Source of the DNA: Planctomycetia bacterium
GTDB lineage: Bacteria > Planctomycetota > PLA2 > JAEUHO01
Assembly (NCBI GenBank): GCA_016795345.1
Contig: JAEUHO010000332.1
Coordinates: forward strand, 1 to 39,552
Length of the DNA: 39,552 nucleotides
Reading direction: 5' to 3'
Numbering within the stretch: the stretch's first letter is position 1; every line of letters begins with the position of its first letter. This document shows positions 31,253 through 39,473 of this stretch, one piece after another. Under the pieces are notes generated by a model, which ran no database searches, had not been told where the DNA came from, and worked only from the letters and a program-made list of their open reading frames with translations. A program made the translations under genes and the position numbers.

Positions 31253-32367
31253 TCGGCGGCACGATCCTGGTGGCCTCGGACGCGACCGGCGAGACGGGCG
31301 AGAAGGTCGTCCGCGCGGCCCTCGTGCAGTTCTTCGGCCACGAGAAGGTGCGGATCGAGGTCCTGCCGCACGTGCGCGACGAGGCGACGGTGCGCGCCGT
31401 CGTCGCGGAGGCCAAGAAGCGCTCGGCCCTCCTCGTCTACACGCTCGTGGGCTCGACGCTCCGCGCGCGCCTGAAGCAGGTGGCCGAGGAGGCCGACGTG
31501 CGCGCCGTGGACCTCCTCGGCGGCCTCCTCCTCCAGATGGCGATGCACTTCGGCGAGGACCCGCTCTACAAGCCCGGCCTCGGCCACGAGCTCAACGCCG
31601 AGTACTTCAAGCGCATCGACGCCGTCGAGTTCGCGGTCAACAACGACGACGGCAAGGAACCGCGGAACCTTCGCAAGGCCGACATCGTCCTCGTGGGGGT
31701 GAGCCGCACGAGCAAGACGCCGCTGTCGCAGTACATCGCGCACCGCGGCTACCGCGTCGCGAACGTGCCGCTCGTGCGCGAGATCCCGCTGCCCCGCGAG
31801 CTCGAGCTCGTCGACCCGCGCCGCGTCTTCGGGCTCATGGTGGACCCCGCGATGCTCATCGAGGTGCGCCGCACGCGCATGAAGCACATGGGCATGGAGC
31901 CCAGCAGCGAGTACGGCGACCCGCGCCGGGTCCGCGAGGAGCTCGAGTGGTGCCGCCGCCTGTTCGCGGACCACCCGCAGTGGACGCTCCTCGAGATCTC
32001 GGGCAAGGCGATCGAGGAGACCGCGTCGTTGATCCTCGAGCGCTACCGGCAGCGGTTCTCCCATCCCGGGCCGGCGGCCCCGGCCCGCCCCGGGGCCGAG
32101 CCGTCCACGGCGCCCCCCGCCGAGCCCCCGGCCGCCCCGCCGGCGCGCCCCGAGCCCGCGCCCGCCCCGGCGAGGCCGGCGGCGTCGAAGGACGCGACCT
32201 CGACCCCCGGGACCGCGAGGCCCGCTGCGAAGCCGGGAGCGAAGCCGGCAGCGAAGCCGATCGTGAAGGCCCTCGAGCCGGCGGCCGAGCGAGCGGTCAC
32301 GAAGCCGGCGACGGGCACGGCGCGGCGGCCCGGCGCGAAGCCGACGGCGAAGAAGGCGAAGGGCTGA
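31249..32367 (+). CDS. ppsR: PEP synthetase/pyruvate phosphate dikinase regulatory protein, with long C-terminal tail
   Basis: 372 residues; the usual length is about 270. The conserved part (1-268) has SDATGETGEKV (10-20), LLGGLLLQM (89-97), HELNAEYFKRIDAVEFAVNNDDGK (113-136), the P-loop GVSRTSKTPLS (150-160) and LEISGKAIEETA (248-259). The family is bifunctional: an ADP-dependent kinase that inactivates, and a Pi-dependent pyrophosphorylase that reactivates, pyruvate phosphate dikinase or PEP synthetase. Residues 270-372 are Pro/Ala/Lys-rich, with AAKPGAKPAAKP-like repeats, and carry one copy of the dispersed DNA core (32209-32224). The target enzyme gene is not in the window. It overlaps moaE (ATGA) and is followed four bases later by the first ABC gene. 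Confidence 0.9.
   Translation: MIGGTILVASDATGETGEKVVRAALVQFFGHEKVRIEVLPHVRDEATVRAVVAEAKKRSALLVYTLVGSTLRARLKQVAEEADVRAVDLLGGLLLQMAMHFGEDPLYKPGLGHELNAEYFKRIDAVEFAVNNDDGKEPRNLRKADIVLVGVSRTSKTPLSQYIAHRGYRVANVPLVREIPLPRELELVDPRRVFGLMVDPAMLIEVRRTRMKHMGMEPSSEYGDPRRVREELEWCRRLFADHPQWTLLEISGKAIEETASLILERYRQRFSHPGPAAPARPGAEPSTAPPAEPPAAPPARPEPAPAPARPAASKDATSTPGTARPAAKPGAKPAAKPIVKALEPAAERAVTKPATGTARRPGAKPTAKKAKG
32209..32224 (+). repeat. GGGACCGCGAGGCCCG core inside the ppsR tail
   Basis: All 16 bases of the dispersed core occur in frame inside the low-complexity tail of ppsR, encoding part of TPGTARPA. This is the only full-length core found within a coding region here. Confidence 0.7.
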
Positions 32368-32371
32368 CCGC

Positions 32372-33379
32372 GTGGCCATCGTCACGGTCACGAACCTCAC
32401 GAAGGCCTACGGCCGCCGCCCGCCGGCGCTCGTCGACGTGTCCCTCGAGTTCCGCGAGGGCGTCACCGGCCTCCTGGGCCCGAACGGCGCCGGGAAGAGC
32501 ACCCTGCTCCAGTGCGTGCTCGGCCTCCTGCGCGACTTCTCGGGCCGCGCGACCGTCCTCGGGCTCGACGCGCGGCGCCAGCGCCTCGACATCCGGCGGC
32601 GCGTCGGCTACATGCCGGAGGCCGACGCGCTCCTGCCGCGCATGAGCGGCGTCGCGTCGTGCCGGTTCCTCGCCCAGCTGTCGGGCCTGAGCCGACGCGA
32701 GGCCCTGCGCCGCGCCCACGAGTGCCTCCACTACGTCGGGCTGACGGAGCACCTCTACAAGTCGGCCGAGGAGTACTCGACGGGCATGCGGCAACGGCTG
32801 AAGCTCGCGCAGGCCATCGTCCACGACCCCGACGTCCTCTTCCTCGACGAGCCCGTCTCCGGCATGGACCCGCAGGGCCGCGAGGACTTCCTCGCGCTCG
32901 TCCGCGGGCTCGCGAAGGAGCACGGCAAACACGTCATCTGGTCGAGCCACATGCTCCCCGACGTCCAGCGCGTCGCGGACGGCATCCTCGTGCTGCAGGG
33001 CGGGCACGTCCGCGGCTCGTTCCGCCTCGAGGACCTCGAGGGAGCGACCGGCCGGTTCGACGTCGAGGGCGAGGGCCACGCGATGCCGTTCCTCGACGCC
33101 CTCGCCACGCGCGGCGTCCGCGTCGAGCCGGAGGACGCCACCCCCGGCGCCCTGGACCCGACGAGCCTGCGGTTCCGCCGCATCGTCCAACCGCCCGGCG
33201 GCGACGCGGGCCCGGTGTTCGAGGCGGCGCACGCCACCGCGACGATCCTCCGCGCGGTGACGCCGGTCGTCGAGCGGCTCGAGGACGTGTTCCACCGCCT
33301 GATCGACGGCGGGAGGATGCAGCGCCCGGAGACCCTCACGCTGCCCGCCGCGGGCCCCGGTGCGGAGGCCGCGCGATGA
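32372..33379 (+). CDS. ABC-2 type transporter ATPase, first pair
   Basis: 335 residues from GTG 32372. Walker [10 protein letters not shown] (36-44), signature YSTGMRQRLKLAQ, Walker B DVLFLDEP, D-loop SGMD and switch SSHMLPDV. The Q-loop position reads GYMPEADAL, as in many ABC-2 export ATPases. The C-terminal 90 residues are a regulatory extension. It pairs with the permease that overlaps it by ATGA. Export of a polysaccharide, lipid or antibiotic is possible; the cargo is unknown. It lies four bases after ppsR. Confidence 0.93.
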   Translation: MAIVTVTNLTKAYGRRPPALVDVSLEFREGVTGLLGPNGAGKSTLLQCVLGLLRDFSGRATVLGLDARRQRLDIRRRVGYMPEADALLPRMSGVASCRFLAQLSGLSRREALRRAHECLHYVGLTEHLYKSAEEYSTGMRQRLKLAQAIVHDPDVLFLDEPVSGMDPQGREDFLALVRGLAKEHGKHVIWSSHMLPDVQRVADGILVLQGGHVRGSFRLEDLEGATGRFDVEGEGHAMPFLDALATRGVRVEPEDATPGALDPTSLRFRRIVQPPGGDAGPVFEAAHATATILRAVTPVVERLEDVFHRLIDGGRMQRPETLTLPAAGPGAEAAR

Positions 33380-34293
33380 CCGTCCACGCGCGCGGCTACC
33401 GCCCGTTGAAGGACCGACGCCGCTCGAAGGGGCTGCGGTTCGTGCCCATCTTCCGCGAGGCCCGACGCGACGCGATGCGCGGGGTGCTGCTCCTCGTGTT
33501 CCGCCTCCTCTGCGTCCTCCTGCCGCTGATCCTGATCGGCTTCTTCCTCTACTTCCAGTCCGGCCCGCTGTCGGCGATCCTCCGCCAGACCACCGGCGGG
33601 ATGCAGCTCGACGAGCTCACGACCGCTCGGGAGACGCTGTCGATCGCGCTCCTGATGTTCCACGACTGGACCGCGCTCTGGATCGTGCTGCTCTCCCTCT
33701 TCGTCGGCGCCGGCGTCATCGCCGACGACCTCCGCACGCGCGCCCTGCCCCTGTACCTCGTGCGGCCGATCACGCCGATCGACTACTTCCTCGGCAAGTG
33801 GCTAGTCCCGGTGTCGGCGCTGGTCGTCTACGTGTTGTGCCCCGGGTTGCTGCTCGTCCTGCTCGCCGCCTCGATGCGCCCGAGCGGCGAGACCTGGGCA
33901 TTCCTCGTGGACCGCCGCGACGTGATCCTGGCGCTGCTCCACCACTTCGCCGTGCTCGCCGTGGGGTACGCGAGCCTCGTGGTCCTCGTGTCGACGGTCG
34001 CCCGCCGGCGGCTCTCGGCGATCGTCCTCGGCGCCCTCGTCTTCCTCGGCGGGTCGCTCATCGCCGGGAGCGCGATGGGCGTCAAGGGACCGCTCGGCGA
34101 CGCCGCCCGAGCGACGTCGCTCTACGCCAACGCGCAGCGCGTCCTCCAGGACGGGCTCGGTTCGAGCCTCCCGTACGCCCAGCGCGCCGAGCTCCCCTCC
34201 ACGACGGCGGCCTACGTCGTGACCGGCGCGTTGTTCGTCGCCTGCGCCGTCGCCGTGCTGCGCCGCGCGCGGACCTCGGAGGTCGTCTCGTGA
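33376..34293 (+). CDS. ABC-2 type transporter permease, first pair
   Basis: 305 residues. A basic N-terminus (KDRRRSKGLRF) leads into about six membrane helices near 37-60, 90-117, 140-170, 185-210, 215-235 and 270-290. The segment ADDLRTRALPLYLVRPITPIDYFLGKW matches the ABC-2 permease loop that contacts the ATPase (LRTG/RPIsR-type). The start overlaps the ATPase stop (ATGA) and the end overlaps the next ATPase start (GTGA), so the four-gene set is translated together. Confidence 0.85.
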   Translation: MTVHARGYRPLKDRRRSKGLRFVPIFREARRDAMRGVLLLVFRLLCVLLPLILIGFFLYFQSGPLSAILRQTTGGMQLDELTTARETLSIALLMFHDWTALWIVLLSLFVGAGVIADDLRTRALPLYLVRPITPIDYFLGKWLVPVSALVVYVLCPGLLLVLLAASMRPSGETWAFLVDRRDVILALLHHFAVLAVGYASLVVLVSTVARRRLSAIVLGALVFLGGSLIAGSAMGVKGPLGDAARATSLYANAQRVLQDGLGSSLPYAQRAELPSTTAAYVVTGALFVACAVAVLRRARTSEVVS

Positions 34294-35210
34294 CCCTCCC
34301 GAGCATTCGCGTGCAGGACCTGTCCATGTGGTACGGCGACGTCCTCGCGGTCAACGAGGTCACCGCCGACTTCGGCCCCGGCGTCACCGGCCTCCTGGGC
34401 CCCAACGGCGCCGGCAAGAGCACGCTCATCAAGGTCGTCGCCGGCATGCTCGCGCCGCGGATCGGCACGGTGACGGTGATGGGCGAGGCGCCGTTCGACA
34501 ACCCCCGGGTGATGCGCCGCGTCGGCCTGTGCCCCGAGCAGGACGCCGTGTACGCCGGCGCGACCGCCATCGAGACGCTCACCTACCTCACCCGCCTCCA
34601 CGGCTACCCGAAGGGCGACGCGTCGGCCCGGGCACGCGAGGCGCTCGTGCGCGTCGGCCTCGAGGCCGCGATGGACCGCCCGGTCGCCGGGTACAGCAAG
34701 GGCATGCGGCAGCGCGTCCGGCTGGCGCAGGCGCTGGCCCACGGGCCCGACGTCGTGATCCTCGACGAGCCCCTGAACGGGCTCGACCCCGTCGCCCGGC
34801 GCGACATCGTCGCGCTGGTGCGCGCGCTGGGCGACGAGGGCCGCTGTGTCGTCGTCTCGAGCCACGTGCTGCACGAGGTCGAGGCCATGACCCGTCGGGT
34901 GCTCATGATGGCCCACGGCCGCGTCGTCGCCGACGGGACCATCGAGGAGATCCGTCGGGACCTGTCGGACCGGCCGCTCGCGATCGAGGTCACGACGGCC
35001 GACCCCCGCGCCGTCGCGCGGCTCGCGGTCGAGCTGCCCGGCGTGCTCCGCCTCGAGCTTCGCGACCGCGCGGTCCACGTGGTCACGTCGAAGCCCCTCG
35101 AGCTGTTCCAGGCGCTCCCCGCCTGGCGCAGCACGGCCGGCGTCCCGGTGGACGGGTGGCGCCCCGTGGACGAGAGCCTCGAAGCCGTGTTCCGGTACCT
35201 GACCACCTAG
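34290..35210 (+). CDS. ABC-2 type transporter ATPase, second pair
   Basis: 306 residues from GTG 34290. Walker [22 protein letters not shown] as Q-loop, signature [15 protein letters not shown], Walker [13 protein letters not shown], and switch SSHVLHEVE. The nucleotide text around Walker A is nearly the same as in the first ATPase gene, consistent with duplication. The C-terminal domain may recognise substrate or dimerise. It pairs with the next permease, eight bases downstream. Confidence 0.93.
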   Translation: MTLPSIRVQDLSMWYGDVLAVNEVTADFGPGVTGLLGPNGAGKSTLIKVVAGMLAPRIGTVTVMGEAPFDNPRVMRRVGLCPEQDAVYAGATAIETLTYLTRLHGYPKGDASARAREALVRVGLEAAMDRPVAGYSKGMRQRVRLAQALAHGPDVVILDEPLNGLDPVARRDIVALVRALGDEGRCVVVSSHVLHEVEAMTRRVLMMAHGRVVADGTIEEIRRDLSDRPLAIEVTTADPRAVARLAVELPGVLRLELRDRAVHVVTSKPLELFQALPAWRSTAGVPVDGWRPVDESLEAVFRYLTT

Positions 35211-35218
35211 GAGTCGCC

Positions 35219-36103
35219 GTGCCCGACGTGCTCCGCGACGTCCCGCTCTCCCCCCGCCGCGACGCGGGCGTCCGCCCCTTCGAGGGATTCTCGGTCGTCT
35301 TCGCCTGGGGGCTCCGCCGAGGCTTCTCGGCGAAACGCTTCCGCTGGACCGCGGGGCTCACGCTCGGCATCGGGATCCTGCTGGCGTTGCTCCACGGCGG
35401 CGCGCGCGACGCGGCGTTCCGGCTCTGGATGAGCCTCGACAACGGCATGCTCGGGGTCGGCGTCCCCCTCGTCGCCCTGGCGCTCGCGGGCGGCGGGTAC
35501 GCCGAGGAGGTGGCCGACCAGACCCTCGTCTACCACCTCGTGCGCCCGGTCTCGCGCGCGACCGTGTTCCTCGGCCGGTTCGCCGCGGGCATCGTGCCGT
35601 GCATCGCCACCGCCGTGGCGCTCGTCCTCGCGGTCATGCTCGCGACGGGCGTCTCCCTGCCGCCCATGGTCTACGTCAAGACGGCCGCGGTCGCGGGCAT
35701 CGGCGCGACGTGCGTCGGCGCCGTCTACTTCGCCCTCGGCGCCCTCTTCCGCCGCGGGCTCATCGCCGGCCTCGTGTACACGTTCGTGGTCGAGGCGCTG
35801 TTCCAGTTCCTGCCGGGATCGGTCCAGAACCTCTCGTTGATGCACCACGTGCGGAGCGTATTCCACCGCTGGTGCGACGCCGACTTCGCGCCGCTGTCCC
35901 GCGGCATCGCCGGCCGCATCGCCGCGCAGGCCCAGGGCGGCCCGCAGGTCGGACGCCCGCAGGACATCGTCTTCCAGCGGGCCACGGAGGTCTGGTCGTC
36001 CGCCGGCAACGCGCTCCTGATCTGCGGGTCGGTCCTCGTGATCGCCCTCGCCGCCGGTTGCATGGCCGTCAAGCGGACGGACTACGCCCTCAAGGACGCC
36101 TGA
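35219..36103 (+). CDS. ABC-2 type transporter permease, second pair
   Basis: 294 residues from GTG 35219, preceded by GGAG at six bases. Membrane helices near 42-58, 75-95, 115-145, 150-175, 180-200 and 263-285. [26 protein letters not shown] is the counterpart of the permease loop in the first pair. Overall sequence is only loosely similar to the first permease, so the two complexes may have different cargo or make one heteromeric exporter. Last gene of the packed run that starts with the desaturase. Confidence 0.83.
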   Translation: MPDVLRDVPLSPRRDAGVRPFEGFSVVFAWGLRRGFSAKRFRWTAGLTLGIGILLALLHGGARDAAFRLWMSLDNGMLGVGVPLVALALAGGGYAEEVADQTLVYHLVRPVSRATVFLGRFAAGIVPCIATAVALVLAVMLATGVSLPPMVYVKTAAVAGIGATCVGAVYFALGALFRRGLIAGLVYTFVVEALFQFLPGSVQNLSLMHHVRSVFHRWCDADFAPLSRGIAGRIAAQAQGGPQVGRPQDIVFQRATEVWSSAGNALLICGSVLVIALAAGCMAVKRTDYALKDA

Positions 36104-36150
36104 CGCCCGGCGACGCCCCGCCCGCGGCGGGCCGGGCCCGCCGTCGCGTG

Positions 36151-36157
36151 GTAGCGT
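36151..36157 (+). promoter_or_regulatory. Putative -10 motif of the cyclophilin gene
   Basis: GTAGCGT lies 23 bases before the ATG at 36181 in the 77-bp gap after the ABC operon. It suggests that the cyclophilin has its own promoter. No clear -35 is seen. Confidence 0.25.
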
Positions 36158-36159
36158 CC

Positions 36160-36176
36160 CGGCTCCCCCGGAGCCG
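36160..36176 (+). promoter_or_regulatory. Hairpin enclosing the ribosome site of the cyclophilin gene
   Basis: CGGCTCC (36160-36166) pairs with GGAGCCG (36170-36176) around CCC. The GGAG inside the right arm is the only ribosome site before ATG 36181. Folding would hide it, so translation could be controlled by temperature or a ligand. The fold is read by eye. Confidence 0.4.
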
Positions 36177-36180
36177 CACC

Positions 36181-36651
36181 ATGCCGAAGATCGCCACGCT
36201 CGAGACCGCCAAGGGCACCATCCGCCTCACCCTCTTCGAGAAGGACGCCCCGAAGACCGTCGCCAACTTCGAGAAGCTCATCACCGAGGGCTTCTACGAC
36301 GGCGTCACCTTCCACCGCGTCGTGCCGAACTTCGTCATCCAGGGCGGCGACCCCCTCTCGAAGACCCTCGCCCCGGGCAGCCCGCGCATCGGCACCGGCG
36401 GCCCCGGCTACACGATCAAGTGCGAGACCGCGGGCAACCCGAACAAGCACACGCCGGGCACGCTCTCCATGGCCCACGCGGGCAAGGACACCGGCGGCAG
36501 CCAGTTCTTTATCACCCACACCGCGACGCCCCACCTCGACGGCAAGCACACCGTCTTCGGCCGCGTCGTCGGCGCCGAGGACATGGCGGTCGTCAACGCG
36601 ATCCGCGCCGGCGACAAGCTCCTCAAGGCCACGGTCGCCGAGACGAAGTAG
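36181..36651 (+). CDS. Cyclophilin-type peptidyl-prolyl cis-trans isomerase
   Basis: 156 residues, no signal peptide, so cytosolic. Cyclophilin motifs in order: [19 protein letters not shown] (12-30), [21 protein letters not shown] (38-58, with the catalytic Arg46), [19 protein letters not shown] (94-112, with active-site Gln and Phe), and [12 protein letters not shown] (118-129). It catalyses proline isomerisation during folding. The stop codon at 36649 lies inside an 18-bp tandem duplication. Confidence 0.95.
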   Translation: MPKIATLETAKGTIRLTLFEKDAPKTVANFEKLITEGFYDGVTFHRVVPNFVIQGGDPLSKTLAPGSPRIGTGGPGYTIKCETAGNPNKHTPGTLSMAHAGKDTGGSQFFITHTATPHLDGKHTVFGRVVGAEDMAVVNAIRAGDKLLKATVAETK

Positions 36652-36690
36652 GGCACCGAGACGAAGTAGGGCACCGAGACGAAGTAGGGC
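36638..36690 (+). repeat. 18-bp tandem repeat that duplicates the cyclophilin stop
   Basis: Units CCGAGACGAAGTAGGGCA at 36638-36655 and 36656-36673, then a third from 36674 to 36690 that lacks its last base. Each unit carries the ETK-stop end of the cyclophilin gene, giving three in-frame TAG stops 18 bases apart. Confidence 0.9.
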
Positions 36691-36781
36691 CCGAGAGGGC
36701 GTAGGACCGGCGACGACGTCGGCCCCGAGCCCCGCTCGGGGCCGCAGCGGCGCGGGGTTCCCGCGACCGCGCCCGCCTTCC

Positions 36782-36797
36782 GGGACCGCGAGGCCCG
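36782..36797 (+). repeat. Single GGGACCGCGAGGCCCG core
   Basis: A full copy of the dispersed core in the 386-bp gap after the cyclophilin gene, 66 bases before the related tandem array. No gene is apparent in this gap. Confidence 0.8.
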
Positions 36798-36862
36798 GTC
36801 GCCGCCGTGCGACCCGGGCCCTGCGTCCGCCCGCCAGAGCGCAGCGGACGGCCGGACGGGGC

Positions 36863-37003
36863 GGGCCTCGCGTGCCGCGGGTCGGGCCTCGCGTGCCGCG
36901 GGTCGGGCCTCGCGTGCCGCGGGTCGGGCGTCGCGTGCCGCGGGTCGGGCCTCGCGTGCCGCGGGTCGGGCCTTGCGTCCCGCGGGTCGGGCCTCGCGGT
37001 CCC
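36863..37003 (+). repeat. 21-bp tandem array built on the GGGCCTCGCG half-core
   Basis: Six units, GGGCCTCGCGTGCCGCGGGTC or with one to three changes, run from 36863 to 36988. A seventh, 36989-37003, reads GGGCCTCGCGGTCCC, the reverse complement of the dispersed core. Units 1-3 and 5 are identical. The array is in frame with the downstream FHA gene without stops, but no start or ribosome site supports translation. Confidence 0.9.
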
Positions 37004-37037
37004 CGACGCGGGTCGCGGACCCGACGTCGGCGCGCGG

Positions 37038-37235
37038 TCAGCGGAACCAGCGACCGACGTCGAGGGCGTCGCCGAGCGCGGTCTGCCCGGTCGCGAGGGC
37101 CAACGCGGCCGCCGCGAGGAGGACCGCGCCGCCCACCGCGATCCACGTGGCCCAGGCGGCGGCGAAGGTCGGCGGGGCCGCGGTCGGCGCGGCGTCGGCG
37201 GGCGGGTCGGAAGGCGTCGGGGTGGTGGCGGGCAT
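37038..37235 (-). CDS. Possible small single-helix membrane protein
   Basis: 65 residues from ATG 37235 (an in-frame GTG at 37262 is possible but lies close to a palindrome). A Pro/Thr/Ala-rich head precedes one hydrophobic helix (about 30-50, AWATWIAVGGAVLLAAAALALA) and a short tail ending DVGRWFR. No ribosome site is visible. Codon use is G/C-ending like real genes. It may be genuine, but small ORFs open easily in DNA this GC-rich. Confidence 0.35.
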   Translation of the reverse strand: MPATTPTPSDPPADAAPTAAPPTFAAAWATWIAVGGAVLLAAAALALATGQTALGDALDVGRWFR

Positions 37236-37262
37236 GGGGCGCTCGTCCCGGGGGAACGCCAC

Positions 37263-37280
37263 GGGAAGCGTGCGCTTCCC
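37263..37280. promoter_or_regulatory. Palindrome between the small ORF and the FHA gene
   Basis: GGGAAGCG (37263-37270) and CGCTTCCC (37273-37280) are perfect 8-base arms separated by TG. It lies between divergent genes; GATACT (37299-37304) follows 18 bases later as a possible -10 for the FHA gene. This fits an operator. It is also long enough to be a small hairpin. Confidence 0.35.
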
Positions 37281-37346
37281 GCGCCGGGTCCGTCGATGAT
37301 ACTGTCCGACTCACGGACGAAGGGACGCCGGTGCGTCCCGTCCCCC

Positions 37347-39473
37347 ATGCCGGCCCCTTCGCGCCCCCACCTCCTCCTCCCGTCGCCCCAGGGGCTCCTC
37401 CACTACGACGTGGTCGAGGAGACGGTCTTCCTCGGCCCGGCGGCCCGGGGAGGGCTGCACGCCGCGCCGACGCCGTTCCCCGACGCGAAGGCGGTCATCC
37501 GCATCGAGGTCGGGCAGTTCCAGGTGAACGCCCTGCCCGGCGAGCCGCCGCCGGAGGTCAACGGCGTGCCCGACGACGGCGCGGTCCTGCGGGACGGCAG
37601 CCGCATCAAGATCGGGGAGTTCGTCGCGTTGTTCCGGCTGCCCGGCGGGTCGGCGGCCGCCCCGCCGCCGCCGGCGCGGGAGCGCGCGCCGATCGCGTCC
37701 GCCGCCGACCGGCCGCGCCGCGCGCCGACGGGCGTGCCGGAGGGCGCGCGGCAGGCCGGACGCGCCCTGTGGCTGACGGCGCTCCTCGTGTTCGGGTTCG
37801 CGGCGTACGAGACCGTGCGGTACCTGCAGACCCCGGGCGCCCGCGCGGTGCCCCCCGTCACCGCGGCGAGGCGCCGCGTCCCCGAGCCGGTCGTGCCGCG
37901 CGGCGAGGCCGCGGCGACGAAAGCGTTCGCGGAGGCCGAGGCGTACGAGCTCGCGTCGCCGAAGGACGTGGACGGCGTGGTGGCGCGGTACGCGGCGCTG
38001 GCGCGCAACCAAGCGGGCACGGCCGCCGCGGAGCGCGCGGCGGCCCGCGTGGCCGAGCTGTGGCCGCGGTACGCCGCGGCGACCTGGCCCACGGCCCGCG
38101 AGCAGGCCCAGACGGCGGCCAACCAGGGCAAGTACCGCCGCGCGCTCGCGGCCCTCGACGAGTTCGACGCGCGGTTCGCCGGCACGCCGACGGCGACGGA
38201 GGCGTCGGCGCTGCGCGGCGAGCTGCGGACGTCGGCGCGGGCCGCCCTCGACGGGCTGCGCCAGCGCGCGGCGCCGCTGTTCTCCACCGACCCGACGCGC
38301 GCGTACAAGCTGCTGTACGGCGCCGGGCTCGAGCTGCCGCCGGACCTCGAGGCCGAGCTCGGCGCGCTCATGGCGCACGCGCGCTCGCGCTGGGACGAGG
38401 TCCCGGGCAAGCCCCCGCCGGACCGGTCGACGCCGAACGCGCCGCCGACGCGCGACCCGCCGACGCGCGACCCGCAGCCGCCGAAGGAGCCCGCGGCCCC
38501 GAAGCCGCCGGCGGCGCCGAAGGAGCGGCCCGGCGAGCCGCCGCCGCTGCCGCCGGGCGCCGAGAGCGAGACCCTCGCGAAGTCCACGTGGATGGCCGCC
38601 CACGAGGCCCTGGCCGCCAAGCGCTGGACGGAGGCCCGCGCGGCCTACGACTCGCTCCTCGGCTCGCTGCGGGGCACCGCGCTCGTGCGGGCGAACGAGG
38701 CGAAGCTGCGCGCGGGCCGCCGCGCGGCCGACGTCGGCGTGCGCGGGCCCGTGGCGTTCTGCTCGGAGGACGCGACGTACAAGGACGGTCGCCTCACGGC
38801 CGAGTGGCAGTTCGACGGCGACCGCTCCATGCGCGAGGACTTCGACCTGATCGAGCCCTTCGGCGCGGTCGAGCCGGTCTCCGGCGAGGTCCGCGAGGGG
38901 ATGGTGGTGCTCGGCGGCTCCGCCGCGCTGCTCCTGAAGGTCGTGTTCGACCCGAACGACGTCCTCTGGGAGATGGACTGCTTCTCGGACGAGCCGCAGG
39001 ACTTCGGCCTCATCGGCCTCCAGGAGGGCCGGGTCTACCGCGCGTGCGCCATGCACGTCGGCAACTCGCGGTTCCGCCTGAAGAAGGGGAGCGCCGCGAA
39101 GGTGCTCGCGGGGCACGTGTTGTGGCTCTTCGGCGACGGCGTGTGGCGCGACGCCGACCCGGGCGAGCGCGGCTTCGTGCGGCTCGCCGTCCGCGACGGG
39201 AACACGCTCAAGGCCGGCGAGTCGTTCCGCGTCGTCACGGAGCTGCGGGCGGGGCAGATGACGGGCGAGATCCACGCCAAGAGCGACCCCGTGGACCTCA
39301 AGGGCCCCATGAAGGGCGACGACGGCGTCGGCATCGGCCCGCTCCGCGTCGGCCCGTTCGCGTACGGCGGCCGGGTGGGCGTCCAGCGGTTCCGCGTCTC
39401 GGGGCGGGTGGACGCCGCGTGGTTCGAGAAGACGCTCGAGACCCTCGCGCAGGCCGACCCCGGCCCCGACTAG
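37347..39473 (+). CDS. Membrane protein with FHA-like head, TPR-like middle and jelly-roll tail
   Basis: 708 residues from ATG 37347; an in-frame ATG at 37296 would add 17 residues and neither has a good ribosome site. Residues 8-98 look like a forkhead-associated domain (TVFLGPAARGG, IRIEVGQFQVNALPG, PEVNGVPDDGAVLRDGSRIKIGEFVALFRL), which normally binds phosphothreonine. A Pro-rich linker and a basic stretch precede one membrane helix (139-158), placing the head in the cytoplasm. Residues 185-370 are helical, with TPR-like spacing. A Pro/Lys-rich spacer with repeated PPTRDP follows (about 365-415). Residues 460-700 are a beta sandwich (LamG or DUF1080-like). It could link cytoplasmic phosphosignals to an external glycan-binding domain, which is inference. 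Confidence 0.7.
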   Translation: MPAPSRPHLLLPSPQGLLHYDVVEETVFLGPAARGGLHAAPTPFPDAKAVIRIEVGQFQVNALPGEPPPEVNGVPDDGAVLRDGSRIKIGEFVALFRLPGGSAAAPPPPARERAPIASAADRPRRAPTGVPEGARQAGRALWLTALLVFGFAAYETVRYLQTPGARAVPPVTAARRRVPEPVVPRGEAAATKAFAEAEAYELASPKDVDGVVARYAALARNQAGTAAAERAAARVAELWPRYAAATWPTAREQAQTAANQGKYRRALAALDEFDARFAGTPTATEASALRGELRTSARAALDGLRQRAAPLFSTDPTRAYKLLYGAGLELPPDLEAELGALMAHARSRWDEVPGKPPPDRSTPNAPPTRDPPTRDPQPPKEPAAPKPPAAPKERPGEPPPLPPGAESETLAKSTWMAAHEALAAKRWTEARAAYDSLLGSLRGTALVRANEAKLRAGRRAADVGVRGPVAFCSEDATYKDGRLTAEWQFDGDRSMREDFDLIEPFGAVEPVSGEVREGMVVLGGSAALLLKVVFDPNDVLWEMDCFSDEPQDFGLIGLQEGRVYRACAMHVGNSRFRLKKGSAAKVLAGHVLWLFGDGVWRDADPGERGFVRLAVRDGNTLKAGESFRVVTELRAGQMTGEIHAKSDPVDLKGPMKGDDGVGIGPLRVGPFAYGGRVGVQRFRVSGRVDAAWFEKTLETLAQADPGPD

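Noticed and set aside
36863-37003. The 21-bp array as a CRISPR
   Set aside because: Units are directly adjacent, with no spacers, and no cas gene is nearby.
36807-37346. Upstream extension of the FHA gene through the 21-bp array
   Set aside because: The frame stays open only because the array has no stops; the peptide is a repetitive CRGSGLA-type sequence with no start or ribosome site.
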